64,000 nt of DNA from Rebecca billardiae RCC1528 (Eukaryota > Haptophyta), in the NCBI GenBank assembly GCA_965240325.2, contig OZ251231.1:1736001-1800000 (forward strand). Reading direction: 5' to 3'. Shown here in pieces: positions 30,415 through 41,549 of the stretch (position 1 is the stretch's first letter; each line of letters begins with the position of its first letter). The position numbers and the translations under genes were made by a program. The notes under the pieces were generated by a model. That model did not search any database. It had not been told where the DNA came from and was given only the letters and a program-made list of their open reading frames with translations.

Positions 30415-30724
30415 GGTCCAGACGTGGGACGCGCCCGCCCTGCCGGTCGATCACCCGATCAAGCGGCCCAAGCCACGCGCCGCCCGCGGCTCTTGGCTGT
30501 CTTGGGTCTGGAGATCTCGGCCGTCCGGCCGGAAACCGTACAATAGCGGAAGCAAAGGCGCGGATTATTAGAAGATCTCGGGCATCGAGATTTTCAATTT
30601 TCGCGGGGCTTCGGGCAGCCATCGTGCTCGGTGACCAACGACAACACAAGTCAGCCGGTTTGAGCTTTGGGCAACTTGGGCGCCGGCCTGGGCAGCTCCA
30701 CTTACTCGCTGCTCGGCCGCGCCG
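30415..30724. promoter_or_regulatory. Shared divergent promoter, plastid protein / DZIP1-like
   Basis: 310 bp between start codons. The centre (30555-30610) is lower in GC than the flanks and contains ATTATTAG and TTTTCAATTTTC. No CCAAT box seen. Confidence 0.5.
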
Positions 30725-33700
30725 ATGGGGATCGGCGACGGCTTCCGCTTCCAGGAGCGGCGCGGGCGACTGGACTGGCGGCGGCTCGCCAAGCTCGACG
30801 TCGAGCGCATCGCGCGCGAGACCGACATCGACGCCCTCGAGAGCTGCATCGAGACGATCACGTACTCGGCGGTCGGCGCGGACGACCTCGACTACTTCAC
30901 GGACGAGCACTTCGTCCGGCTGTTCCGCACGTCGCAGCTGCTGATCGAGTACCTGCTGCACGTGCAGAACGAGCTGTACGCGCGCAACGCGCAGCTCGAG
31001 GACGCGCTCGCGCGCGCCGAGGCGGACGCGGCCACGGCGACCGACGCGCTCGGCCGTCAGGAGGAGAGCGGTCGGTCGGTGCGGCGCGAGCTGAAGCGGT
31101 GCAAGCGCACGCTCGCGGCGTACGAGCTCGCCATCGCGCGCAACCCGTTCGCCGCCTCCGCGCTCACCGACATCCAGAAGCAGCAGCTCACCGCCGGCTC
31201 GGGCAGGCACGAGTGCGCCGTCTGCCACAAGCTGTTTTTGTCCGACGAGTTTTTGAGCGCGCACATCGAGCGGCGGCACGCGCGCGAGGCGGCGCTGGTC
31301 CTGGCGGACGGCGGCGAGGCGGAGGCGGGCGGCGCGGGCGGCTCGGCCGAGCTGCTCGGCTCGCTCACCGACGTGGAGCGCGTCGAGGAGCGGCTGCGCG
31401 TGCGGCTGCAGGCCGAGGGCGAGTCGGTGCGCGCGCGCGGCGAGGCCGACCTCAAGGCTCTCGAGGAGTCGCTGAGCGTGCGCTTCAAGGCGCGGCTCGA
31501 GGCGGAGACGGAGCAGATCGAGTCGCTCAAGGCGGCGCACGCGTCCGAGCTCGACGCGCTCCGCGCCGAGCACGCCGCGCTCGAGGCCGACCGCGCCGAG
31601 ATGCGCGCCGAGATCGAGCGGCTGCAGCACTCTGTCAGTCGGAGTCTGGCGGAGGGCGGACACGGCGGGCGGACGGGCCGGGAGGGCGGCGAGGGGCGGG
31701 GCCGCGGCGCGAGGGTGGCGCTCGGCGAGCTCGAGGACGACGCGGACGCCGCGTCCTCGCCGCCGCCGACCCGCCCGCCCGCGGTCGCCCCGCCGGCGGG
31801 CGGCGCGGGCGGCGCGGGCGGCGCGGGCGGCTCTCAAGTGCCGCTGCTGCTGCTGCAGACGCAGAAGCTGCAGGCGCTGATCGATGAGGAGCGCCAGAGC
31901 CGCGCGCTGCTGGAGGAGAAGCTGCACCGCCTCGAGATGCGCGACGGCGCCGCGGACGCCGCCGCCGCGGAGCGCACGGCGCTCGCGGCCGAGCTCGCGC
32001 AGGCGCAGAGCGTGGCGCTGCGCGAGATGCTCTCCCAGCAGCGCATGCTCCGAGGCGAGCTGGATGCGCTGTCAGCGCAGCCGCTGTCGGCGCCGCCGCC
32101 GCCGCCGCCGCGCGAGCCCGCCCGCCCGCCCGTGCGCCACGCGCAGGCCGTGCCCGCCGCGCAGGCCGCCGCACACGAGCGCCCGGCGGCGGGCGCGCAC
32201 GGCCGCCCCGCGCCGGAGCAGCCGACGGCGCAGCCCGCGCCGGCGCTGGGCGAGGTGAAGCAGCGGCCGGACGCGGTGGCGCCCTCCGCGAGCCGCCCGC
32301 CCGCGCGGCACGAGCCTGCCCTGCCAGACCGCGCGACGCCGCCGCCGCCGCCGCCGCCCGGCAAGCCGCCGTCCGCTGCCGCGACGCCGCCGCCACCGCC
32401 GCCGCCGCAGCAGCAGCAGCCGCCGCCGCCGCCGCCGCCGCCGGGCAAGCCAGGGGCGGCGGCGACGCCACCGCCTCAGCAGCAGCCGCCGCCGCCGCCG
32501 CCGCCGGGCAAGCCGCCCCCTGCGTCCGCCGCGCCGCAGCCTTACCAGCCCGCGGCCGCGCCGCCGCCTCCGCCGCTGTCGGCTGCGAGCTCGGAGCCCG
32601 CGCCCCAGGCAGCGCGCGTGGCTGAGTCCGCGCCGCCGCAGCAGGCGGCCGCCGCACCGCCCGCGCCGCCGCAGCGGGTGGCGGCCGCGCCGCCCGCGCC
32701 GCCGCAGCAGGCGGCCGCTGCGCCGCCCACGCCGCCGCAGCGGGCGGCCGCCGCGCCGCCCAGTCCGCCGCAGCGGGCGGCCGCGTCGGCGCCACCGCTC
32801 AAGCAGACAGCGCTGCAGCCGCACTCCTCCGTGCAGGCGGGCTCGGTCGCCGAGCTCGCGCGCGCCGCGCCGCCCGACGCCGCCGGCGGGAGCACTGCCG
32901 CGCCCAGTGCGGAGGCAGATGCCGCGCGCACCGCCGCGCCCGCGCGCGCGCCCGCGTCAAGCGCGCGGCCCTCGGAGCCGCGCGCGCCGCCGAGCGCGCC
33001 GCCGAGCGCGCCGCTGGCGCCGCTGGCGTCGGCGCCGGCGCGCGCGCCCGCGGCCGCTCAGGCGCTGCGCCCGCACCACTCCGTGCAGGCGGGATCGATC
33101 GCGGAGCTCGCGCAGGCGGCGGGCGCGCGCGACGCCGCGCGCCCGCCCGCGCAGTCGCACGAGGCCGCGCCGCCGCCGCCGCCCGCTGCCTCGGACGGCG
33201 CGGGTGCGAGCGCGGCGCACACTGCGTCGACGTCGCGCGCGCCCTCGCGCGCGAGCGAGCAGGGCGCGCGCGCCGACGCGGAGGGCGCGCGCGGCGCGAG
33301 CGACTTTGGCTCGGCGCTCAGCTCGCGTGCGGCCTCGGTCGACGGCGGCGCCGCGCACGCCGCCGCCGAGCCGAGTGCCGCGCCCACCGACGCAGTGCCG
33401 GCGGGCGGCGCGCCGTCCGCGCCCGCGCGCCGCGCGCCGCTGCGCGCGTCGGAGCTCCAACTGTGGCGCCACTTCGACCACTCGAACGCCGAGCTCGAGG
33501 TGCGCGCGCCGGGGCGGCGCCGCTCGCCGCGGACGGCGGGTGCAGCCGCGCGCCGCGCACCGCCGTCCTCCGCCCAGCGCCGCGCGCGCACGCGCCCACC
33601 GCGCGTCGTGAGCTCACGGCGTCCCTCGGCATGCGCGCTCCGCACGCGCGCCGCGGCCGCACGCGCGCCGCGGCCGTGATGCGCGCTCCGCACGCGCGCC

Positions 33701-36690
33701 GCGGCCGTGCGCGCGCGCGCCTTCCGCCCGTGCGCCGCGCTTGGCGCCGCAGACGGAGCGAGAGGCGTGCGAGACGGACCTGGCGGAGAGGCTGGGCGAC
33801 CTGGACGTGCCGCCGGGCACGGCGCGCCTCTCTGCCGCGCAGCTGTCCGCGCTGCAGCAGGTGCGTGCGGTGGGGCGCGCTGCCGCTGCCGGCCCCTGCC
33901 GCGCGCGCGCCCAGGGCGTGCGTGTGCGCGCGGCGGGGTCCAGTGCGCGAAGGCTGGCCGCGCGCACGCCGCGCACACAGCGGCTGTCCCACGCCCAACG
34001 CCCACCGCCCCCACCGCCCGGCTCATGCGCGCGTTTGCCTGCTGCCCTCTGCGCACGCCGCTGTCTGACTGGCTGACTGACTGGCTGTCTGACTGGCTGA
34101 CTGACTGGCTGACTGACTGGCTGACTGACTGGCTGACTGACTGGCTGACGGACTGGCTGGCGGGCTGGCTGGCTGTCAGGCGATGCGCGAGGAGCAGGAG
34201 AGCTTCGCGAACGCAGACGCCTTCCACGCGGCGCAGGCGAGGGTGCGCTCTGACCTCGAGGTGTGTGCGTGTGCGTGTGTGCGTGTGTGCGCGTGTGCGT
34301 GTGCGCGTGTGTGCGCGTGTGCGTGTGCGCGTGTGTGTGCATGTGCGTGCCCGCGCGTGTGTGCGCGTGTGCGCGTGTGCGTGTGCGTGTGCATGCGTGC
34401 CCTTGCGTGCGTGCGCACGGTGCTCTCGCCGTCTCTGCATCGCTCGCGGCGCGACATCACGCGCGCCGTGCGAGTGACCCAAGCCTTGCTGCCGCGCGCT
34501 GCGCCGTGAGCGATGTGCGCGCCTCGATGCTGCGCTGCCGTGCCGTGCCGTGCTGTGCCGCGCTTGGCGTCGCGCTGCGGGCGCGCGGGCGGAGCGCGTG
34601 CTGAGACGCGGAGGGCACGCGCCGCGCCTCGCGCTCCCTCGCTCGCCCCCGCCGCGCAGGCGGCTGTGCAGGCGGCGATGGCGGGGCGCGCGCTCGCGCC
34701 ACCCGCCGCACCCGCGCAGCGGCCGCAGCCCTCGGCGCCGGCGCCGGCGCGCGCGGCCGTGTCGGCTGCGCCGAGGCCGGCCGCAGCAGCGGAGCAGGTG
34801 GCGGCCCCAAGCAGCGGCGCGGCGCCGGCGCCGCGCGCGGCCGGCACGGCGCAGCTGCCTCAGGCGAGCGGACCGCCGCCCAGCTCGGCGCAGTCAACGC
34901 CATCGCTGCGGCCGGCCGCGCCGCCGCCCGGCGACGGCGCCGCGCACGGCGCACGTGAACTGGAGCTGCCACCGAGCCGCTCCGACCCAGCACTCAGCCA
35001 GGCGCTGGGGAGTGCGTTTGGGGCGGGCGGCGCGGCGGGCGCGAGGGCGGCGCTCGAGGACGGCTCTCAGCGGCTGGCGTCGCCTGGCGCGACCGCGCCG
35101 TCCGTTGCATCGCCCGCGCTCGCCTCCGCCCGCGCCGCGCCTGAGCCATCGCGCGGCGGCGGTGGCGGCGGTGGCGTTGGCGGCGGGGCGGTGCTCGGGC
35201 CCCTGGAAGATGAGGCTGACGACGACGACGACGACGCCCACGACGACGATGCTCGCGCAGCCCTCCCGCGCGCGAGCGGCGCGAGCGGCGGCGCCGCGCC
35301 CGCGCGCGCCGAGCCCGACGCGGACGCCTTCCTGGGCGGCGCGCGCGGCGCAGACGAGCACGGAAAGCCGCCGAGCGTCGGGAGCGCCAACACGTCCCGA
35401 CCGATCGGGGGCTCTGTGCCGGCGTCCGGCTTGGCTCTGCGCGCGCGCGCCGGGAGTGGCGGCAGCAGCGCGGACGCGGAGGCGGACGCGCCGCCCGCGC
35501 GCTCGGCTGCGGCGACGCCAAGCCCGCGCGGCTCGCCCGCGCTGCCGCCGGCGGCGGGCGCGGCGCTGTCCGACTGTGCAACTCTGCCGGCCGCGCGCTC
35601 GGCGGCCGCGACACCCAGCTCGCTCGCGTCGCCGGCGGTGCCGCCGGCGGCGGGCGCGGCGAGCATGCCAGCCGTGGCGCTCGGCGCGGCCGCGGCCGCC
35701 GCGCCCGCCACCGCGGGCGCGCGCAGAGCGAGGGCGCCCAGCCCGCCGCAGAGCGACAGCGACGCGGACTCGGAGCCGCGGCCGCGCGGCCGCGCGGCCG
35801 GCCAGCCGCCAGACTTCTCAGACGACGACTTGGACTCCGAGCCCGAAGGCGGCGCGGAGGACCTCGCGGCGCCGAGCGGGTACCAGCCCTCGTCCGCGCC
35901 GGCCGCGCGCGCGCCGCCGACCGCCTCCTCCTCGGCGAGCAGCCTGGGGCGGCAGACGGCCGGCTCGGCGGCGGCGGCGGGCGGGCGGCTGTCCTCGGCC
36001 GCGCCCACGCCCGCGCACGTTCTCCCCCTCACGCCCGTCTCGGCGGACACGCCGATCGCGCCCGCGCGCGGCGCGGAGGGCGCGCGCTCGGCAGCGCACG
36101 CCGCGCCGCCCGCCCTCTCCGGCCGCGCTGCGGGCTGCACGACCTCCGCCTCCGCCGCGTCGCTGGGCGTGCAGTCGATCGGCTCACACGGCTCGCAGCT
36201 GGGCGACGAGCTCCCTACGCCGCCGCGCAGGCTCGTGCAGCCGACCACGCCGCCGCGCTCGGGCGAGCGCGGCGCGGCCGGCGGGCTTGGCGCGGCCGGC
36301 GCGGCGCCCGCGTCGGCGCTGCCGCCACGCCCGACCACGGCGCGCGGCGACGCGGCCGGCGCGGCGCCCGCGTCGGCGCTGCCGCCACGCCCGACCACGG
36401 CGCGTGGCGATGGCGCCGCGCTGCCGCCACGCCCGACCACGGCCCGAGGCGCCGCCGCCGCGCCGCCGCCGCCGTCTGAGCGGCCGACCACGGCCAACCC
36501 GCGAGGGCCAGGCGCCGACGCCGCGCCGGCGCGCCCGGCGTCTGCGGGCGCGCCGCCGAGCCAGCCGGCCGCAGGCGCACCCCCCGCCGCGGGCGCGGCG
36601 GCGGGCGCCGCAGGCGGCGACGGTGCGGCGGCCGACGACGCCATGGTGATCGAGGAGCTGAGCGACTTTGAAGACGACTTTGACTTCTAG
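30725..36690 (+). CDS. DZIP1-like ciliary zinc-finger coiled-coil protein
   Basis: Exons 30725-33499, 33753-33860, 34180-34260 and 34660-36690, all joined in phase 0, give 1,664 residues. The N-terminus matches DZIP1/DZIP1L: FQERRGRLDWRRLAKLDVER, YFTDEHFVRLFRTSQLLIEY, a coiled coil, and one C2H2 finger (CAVCHKLFLSDEFLSAHIERRH). More coiled coil runs to about residue 460. The two short middle exons encode ETDLAERLGDLDVPPGTARL and MREEQESFANADAF, which resemble the conserved DZIP1 block downstream of the coiled coil. DZIP1 proteins work at the basal body and transition zone in cilium assembly. The rest is very long disordered Pro/Ala/Ser sequence, with two copies of a (H/P)SVQAG-S(V/I)AEL element (about 32818 and 33070) and an acidic, aromatic tail (ELSDFEDDFDF). 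Typical DZIP1 proteins are about half this size. Confidence 0.83.
34061..34178 (+). repeat. 12-bp minisatellite in DZIP1-like intron 2
   Basis: Tandem CTGACTGACTGG units with minor variants (CTGTCTGACTGG, CTGACGGACTGG), running right up to the splice acceptor TGTCAG at 34179. Length variation here could move the branch point or polypyrimidine tract. Confidence 0.9.
34261..34405 (+). repeat. GTGTGCG microsatellite in DZIP1-like intron 3
   Basis: About 145 bp of GTGTGC/GTGCGC alternation beginning at the donor itself, so many GTGTG and GTGCG donor-like sites lie in a row. Alternating purine-pyrimidine of this type can adopt Z-DNA. Confidence 0.85.
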
Positions 36691-37296
36691 GCACGAGGCA
36701 CGAGGCAGCGCGCCGCGCGCCGGTCGAGGACGATGGCGCGGTGCGCGTGTGGAGCAGTGCGTGTGAGCGAGCACGTCTGCAGCCGCGCGGAGAACGCCCG
36801 GCGCCGCCCTGGCAGCCCGCCAATACCGCAATACTCTCGGGAGCAGGCTGCGGGCCGCGGCGACTGCGAGGCGGAGCGGCGACGGAGTCGATTTGTCGAA
36901 CAATGAGCACGCCTACGAGTACGACGATCATCACGAATCAGAGACTGAGACTCACGACCGCCCGGCTGCTACAATGATCGTCGTCGCGATCGTCAGCAGC
37001 AGCATGGCAGTGCGCGACGACGCATATTATGGCGACCCTTAAAAATATATATATATATATATTTCACACGGTAGGCCGTACAGTCCGTACACCGCCCGTA
37101 CAGTCGTTGCCCCCGCTATGTACGACGACGACGCATAATTCGTCACGACCGCGTCACTTCGTCGTCGTCTCATCATCCGCCATGCATCGGCATCGGGCAT
37201 CGGCATCATCGATGATCAACATATCGTGATATCATCATATGCTTATTATTCATCATGATGGTCGCGATCATATCAACACTGCGCTGTCATCACTCA
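36691..37296. other. Convergent intergenic region
   Basis: Gap between the 3' ends of the DZIP1-like gene and the multipass membrane protein gene. After 36900 GC content falls, and the sequence has a TA run, repeated CGTACA/GTCCGTACA words and many TCATCATC words. No gene seen. Confidence 0.6.
37045..37062. repeat. Short (AT)9 run
   Basis: Eighteen-nucleotide AT tract in the convergent gap, followed by repeats of CCGTACA. Confidence 0.85.
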
Positions 37297-38628
37297 TCAG
37301 TGCGCCGCCAGGAGCACGGCGAGGAGCAGGCCCACGCCCGCGAGCAGCCCGACGAGCCCGGCGAAGAAGAGCGGGTTGTCGAAGAGCATGCTCTCCACCA
37401 GCGTGCGCGCGATCACGAGCATCACCGCCACCATGCCGAGCGCGGTCTGCCACACGTCCGCGCGGTACGCGCCCACGACCGCGTGCGTCGAGAGGCACAC
37501 GAGCAGCGAGAGGAAGTGGCGCTCGAGGCGCGAGGGCTGGTCGGCGCAGCGCCCGCGGCTGCCGGGCTGCGCGCCGCTGCACGCCTCGGGGAACCACAGC
37601 GCGCGCCACAGCGCGAGGCCCGCCAGCCAGAAGTTGAGCTGGTGAAGAAGTTTCTCGGCATCTTCCATAGGCAGCGTGAGGCTCTGCACAGGCGACACGG
37701 ACGCATCCGGCGCGGCGCCGCCCGCGGACCGGCGGCGCGAGGGCGGGAGCAAGCGCAGCGCGAGCTCGACGGCGCTGGTCGAGGTCGCGACGAGCGCGAA
37801 GCCGAGCGCGGGCGCGCGCGAGAACGTCCACGTGCCCAGGCACGCCGTCGCCCAGCCCGCCTGCGCGAGCAGCGACAGCTGCACAACAAGCTCCACTCCC
37901 GGGGGCTCGGCGCCGCCACCGCGGCGCGCGTGCGCGAGGGCGAGGATGGCGGCGAGCGAGGTGGCGCCCGCGGCGAAGCAGCAGCCCGAGACCACCGAGA
38001 CGAGCATGCTGTCCGACAGGCTGCGCACCAGCCGCAGCACGTGCACGTACTGCGCGCCGAGGAACGCGCAGAACGGCACGACCACGTGCGCGCCGATCGG
38101 CGCGCGCGCCGCGCGCTGCAGCGCGGCGAGGGCGGCGCTGCCGACGACGGCGGCGAGCTCGAGCAGGTAGTACTGCTTCGCCGCGGGCGAGAGCGCCGTG
38201 AGCGCCCACGAAGCCCAGCCCGCCGCGCACAGGCTCGCCGCCTGCATGCACGCTGAGAGGACGCCCAGCACCGCGCGGCCCGACGCGCGCGACACGTCGT
38301 GCACGATGCGCTCGAGCGCGAGGAGCGCAGCCAGCACGGCGCCGGCCGAGATCGCGCGGCGGTGCGTCCCGGGCATCGTCCGAGGCAGCGCGCCGAAGAT
38401 CACAAGCGCGAACGAGCTCGACGCCATCGCGATCGCCAGGTAGACCGCGACGACGACAGGCAGCGATGGCGCTGCCGAGGGCGCGCGCTCGTGTCGGGCC
38501 GCCGCGGCGGCGGAAGCGAGCGTGCTCGCGCCCGGGACGGTGGAGGGTGACGACCCCGAGCGGTGCAGCGCGGGGGGGCGCACCTCCGAGCCGGCGAGCA
38601 CCGCGAGCACGCACGCCGCGGCGAGCAT
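37297..38628 (-). CDS. Multipass membrane protein, family not recognised
   Basis: A 443-residue protein with about 12 hydrophobic helices, for example SLPVVVAVYLAIAMASSSFA, YYLLELAAVVGSAALAAL and LFFAGLVGLLAGVGLLLAVL, the last of which nearly ends the protein. The first helix (MLAAACVLAVLAG) may be a signal peptide or anchor. Loops are short. One conserved-looking soluble segment (MEDAEKLLHQLNFWLAG) lies before helix 10. Gene symmetry with transporters is not obvious, and I see no transporter signature. I took the ATG at 38628 because upstream sequence in frame is antisense to the EsV-1-7 repeats and non-protein-like. It is divergent from the EsV-1-7 gene, with 177 bp between start codons. 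Confidence 0.75.
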   Translation of the reverse strand: MLAAACVLAVLAGSEVRPPALHRSGSSPSTVPGASTLASAAAAARHERAPSAAPSLPVVVAVYLAIAMASSSFALVIFGALPRTMPGTHRRAISAGAVLAALLALERIVHDVSRASGRAVLGVLSACMQAASLCAAGWASWALTALSPAAKQYYLLELAAVVGSAALAALQRAARAPIGAHVVVPFCAFLGAQYVHVLRLVRSLSDSMLVSVVSGCCFAAGATSLAAILALAHARRGGGAEPPGVELVVQLSLLAQAGWATACLGTWTFSRAPALGFALVATSTSAVELALRLLPPSRRRSAGGAAPDASVSPVQSLTLPMEDAEKLLHQLNFWLAGLALWRALWFPEACSGAQPGSRGRCADQPSRLERHFLSLLVCLSTHAVVGAYRADVWQTALGMVAVMLVIARTLVESMLFDNPLFFAGLVGLLAGVGLLLAVLLAAH

Positions 38629-38805
38629 GGCGGCGCGCGCGGCGATCGTTCGCGGTCCCGATCGGCGCTGCTCCGGTGCGTGGGCGATCGGCCGATCGCA
38701 ACCGGCAAATACACCGCCCAAATAAACTGTGGCCAAGGGCCGTACTGTGGCTACGCTCCTGCGAGGGCCGCTCCTGGTGACGTGATCGTTCCACAGCTGG
38801 CCGGC

Positions 38806-39897
38806 ATGGTGGCCGGGCGCAAGTGCGATGAGGCTGGCTGTGTGACGCAACCATTCTTTGGCATGCCGGGTGCTGCGCGCGGCAGCCGGTGCGCCGCGCA
38901 CAAGCTGGCCGGCATGATCGACATGGTGAGCTGCAGGTGCGATGAGGCTGACTGCACAAAGAGGCCATCATTCGGCATGCCGGGTGCTGCGCGCGGCAGC
39001 CGGTGCGCCGCGCACAAGCTGGCCGGCATGGTCGACGTGGTGAGCCGCAAGTGCGATGAGGCTGGCTGCACAACGTGGCCAGCCTTTGGCATGCCGGGTG
39101 CTGCGCGCGGCAGCCGGTGCGCGGCGCACAAGCTGGCCGGCATGGTCGACGTGGTGAGCCGCAAGTGCGATGAGGCTGGCTGCACAACGTGGCCAGCCTT
39201 TGGCATGCCGGGTGCTGCGCGCGGCAGCCGGTGCGCCGCGCACAAGCTGGCCGGCATGGTCGACGTGGTGGTCCGCAAGTGCGATGAGGCTGACTGCACA
39301 AAGAGGCCATCATTTGGCATGCCGGGTGCTGTGCGCGGCAGCCGGTGCGCCGCGCACAAGCTGGCCGGCATGGTCGACGTGGTGAACCGCAGGTGCGATG
39401 AGGCTGGCTGCACAAAGAAGCCATCCTTTGGCATGCCGGGTGACGCGCGCGGCAGCCGGTGTGCAGCGCACAAGCTCACAGGCATGCTTTCGCTGTCGCA
39501 TGGCAACAAGGGCGTTCACATGGCCAAATGCTCTGCCTCAACGATGCCCACCCAGATCGGGCCCAGCAAGCGCCCCCGCGCACAGCACTGCGATGCCGAT
39601 GGACCGACACGCGCTGCGCGTGCAAGGACCAGCGTTGGCCGGCTTCCTGCCAATGCAACGGCGGCTGAGCTAGAAGTCGAGCCGACTTTGTTTCCAATGC
39701 TACCCATTGTCGTGGCCATGGGCGGCGAAGAATTCATCCCCTCGGCCTCTGCTGGTTTGATGCCGCCGCCATTGTCTGCGGTGGAGGGGCCAGTGTCACA
39801 GGTGCTCCCGGCGCTGCCGGAGGTGGAGCTCCCTGTGGTTACTGCTGGGCAGATCGAGTTTCGGCTATTTTCCGCCGCCGGCGGTAGCTCTGAGTAA
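38806..39897 (+). CDS. EsV-1-7 repeat protein, six tandem cysteine/histidine motifs
   Basis: A 363-residue protein with six copies of a 38-residue unit of the exact form C-x4-C-x16-C-x2-H-x12 (for example CDEAGCTTWPAFGMPG then CAAHKLAGMVDVV). That is the EsV-1-7 signature, first named from the phaeovirus EsV-1 and known from the brown algal regulator IMMEDIATE UPRIGHT and from several algae, oomycetes and large DNA viruses. Each unit probably binds a metal. After the repeats come a basic segment (PSKRPRAQHC) and a Pro/Val/acidic tail, which would suit a nuclear or regulatory protein. I chose the ATG at 38806, just before repeat 1. A CCACAG just upstream could be a splice acceptor, so a further 5' exon is possible. 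Confidence 0.85.
   Translation: MVAGRKCDEAGCVTQPFFGMPGAARGSRCAAHKLAGMIDMVSCRCDEADCTKRPSFGMPGAARGSRCAAHKLAGMVDVVSRKCDEAGCTTWPAFGMPGAARGSRCAAHKLAGMVDVVSRKCDEAGCTTWPAFGMPGAARGSRCAAHKLAGMVDVVVRKCDEADCTKRPSFGMPGAVRGSRCAAHKLAGMVDVVNRRCDEAGCTKKPSFGMPGDARGSRCAAHKLTGMLSLSHGNKGVHMAKCSASTMPTQIGPSKRPRAQHCDADGPTRAARARTSVGRLPANATAAELEVEPTLFPMLPIVVAMGGEEFIPSASAGLMPPPLSAVEGPVSQVLPALPEVELPVVTAGQIEFRLFSAAGGSSE
38824..39480 (+). repeat. Six 114-bp tandem units encoding EsV-1-7 motifs
   Basis: Unit first cysteines at 38824, 38938, 39052, 39166, 39280 and 39394, exactly 114 bp apart. Units 3 and 4 are almost identical, and units 2 and 5 share CTKRPSFGMPG. This points to recent unequal exchange in pairs or larger blocks. 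Confidence 0.95.
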
Positions 39898-40050
39898 CTA
39901 CACGCCTGGATCGACAGTTGATTAAGTGATTGGCGGATGAGCTATCGACGTGTCGTCATCATGAAGTGATCATGATCCACCACCGACGACTGCGCGCTGC
40001 TTGAATCGGCTCGGGATGCTGACAGCAGGATGATAATCGCATATATATAT

Positions 40051-41492
40051 GGCGGGCCGTAGGTCCGCCCCTTGTAGTGCCCGGGAAAAAGATAAGAAAA
40101 AGAAAAAGAAAAAGAAACTCAAGAAAAGAAAATCGCTTCGCTCACTACCGGGCGCCCTCGCAGCTCCCACTGGGGACGCTCGGCCGAAAAAGGGTTGCCC
40201 ATGGCGCGGAGCGCATGGGCGGCGCGCGTCAAATCCAACGCCGGCGTGGACATCGCGCGAGGATCCCTAGACGGGTTTTCGCCTGATTCGCGTTTGCTGC
40301 CCTCGTCGTCTCGCGTGCAGGTCGAACGGGGGCTAAATCGACACGTTTGGAGCGGTACGCTCGGCGCGTCGACACGATCGCGCGACCTGGGGCGATCCTC
40401 GCCCGACGTGCACGTCGAAAGCTCGCACCGGCCATAGCATCATGCGCTGCGCACGATGACCGCCTCGCGCGATCCACCGTCGCGCGTCGGGCTCGGTGCG
40501 AGAAAGCCCTCATCACGAGGCGTCTCGCGGGCGGGAAGCGCCATCGCACGCGACGCAAGGCCTTCTGAACTCGATCGCCGGAATCCGCGCACCGGACTCA
40601 GTCATTGCTCGCGGTCCGGTCCCTCAGCCGAAGCCCACGTCCGGCCTGCATGGCGTCGACGGTGACCAATGCGACGGAAGCGCAGCGCCAACGGCGTACG
40701 ACGCGCAGCGGACGCACCTCCCGGGTCTGTCGCCGTGGCAGCAACCGCGTCATCGCGAGTTGGCGACCCTCGCCGCAGCGCGACACAGACAAGCCCGTGA
40801 TGCCATCCGCAGAGCGATGAAACGTCGAGCATGCAACATCGACGCGCCATGGCCTCGTCCATGGCGCAGGCGCTGCGGGACGAGGCGGAAGTCGTCACGC
40901 CGGTGACGGATGCGCTGCGATTCGTGTGCTCGCGTGAGCAGCGCTTGCCCATTCTCGATCGCGAGTGCACACGCTGTCGCTGTGCGCGCGCGCGTGCACG
41001 ACCAACAGCTCCTCGTGCCGCCGAGCACGTGAGCGCCAGACCTGTCGAAGATGCGAAGAGCGACGACCGCGTGAACGTCAACGCGCTCGTGCTCAGCGTG
41101 GTGGCCGTGTACGACGTCAACGCGACGTGCGCCGAGCCCACGGCGGCGAGGCGCTCGATTACGCCATCGCGGTCGATATGCGGCACATACAACGCGTACC
41201 CGCGCTCGCGCGGAGCAACGGGCTACCCGCCCCGCCCCGCGTGCTGCACATTCCCTCTTGGGTGTGGGCCTTGCTGATGCGCATACAATACTCTAAGAGT
41301 ACAGACCGTGAAACGTGTGTACATCACGTCGGGGAGCCAACTTCACGTGTCACTGGTCCTTGCACTCGACTGTCCGTCACCCACGGCCACGAGCGAATGT
41401 TTATGTGGAAAGACGCGAACCCGCAAAGGCTACATTGCGACAGCACTGGCACGGCCCGCCGACCCCCCCGCCCGCCAGGGCACAGTTTATAT
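40051..41492 (+). mobile_element. Tandem element, copy 1
   Basis: First of four direct copies of a 1.45-1.55 kb sequence. It begins with GGCGGGCC-GTA-GGTCCGCC, an 8-bp hairpin with one mismatch, and continues with an A-rich GATAAGAAAAAG tract. It ends with CCCGCCAGGGCACAGTTTATAT. An AT run (40041-40050) precedes it. Both strands carry overlapping Arg-rich open frames broken between copies, and none resembles a transposase or polymerase that I know. The array could be a retroposon that inserts into TA-rich DNA, or a satellite. Type is uncertain. Confidence 0.6.
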
Positions 41493-41549
41493 TATTCAAA
41501 CAGACTCGGCTCCAGCGCTCCGGTTGACCCCCCTATTAAGCTCCGTTAT

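Noticed and set aside
40051-40075. Helitron or terminal-inverted-repeat transposon end
   Set aside because: The 5' hairpin has no CTRR end, and the reverse complement of the 3' end does not match the 5' end.
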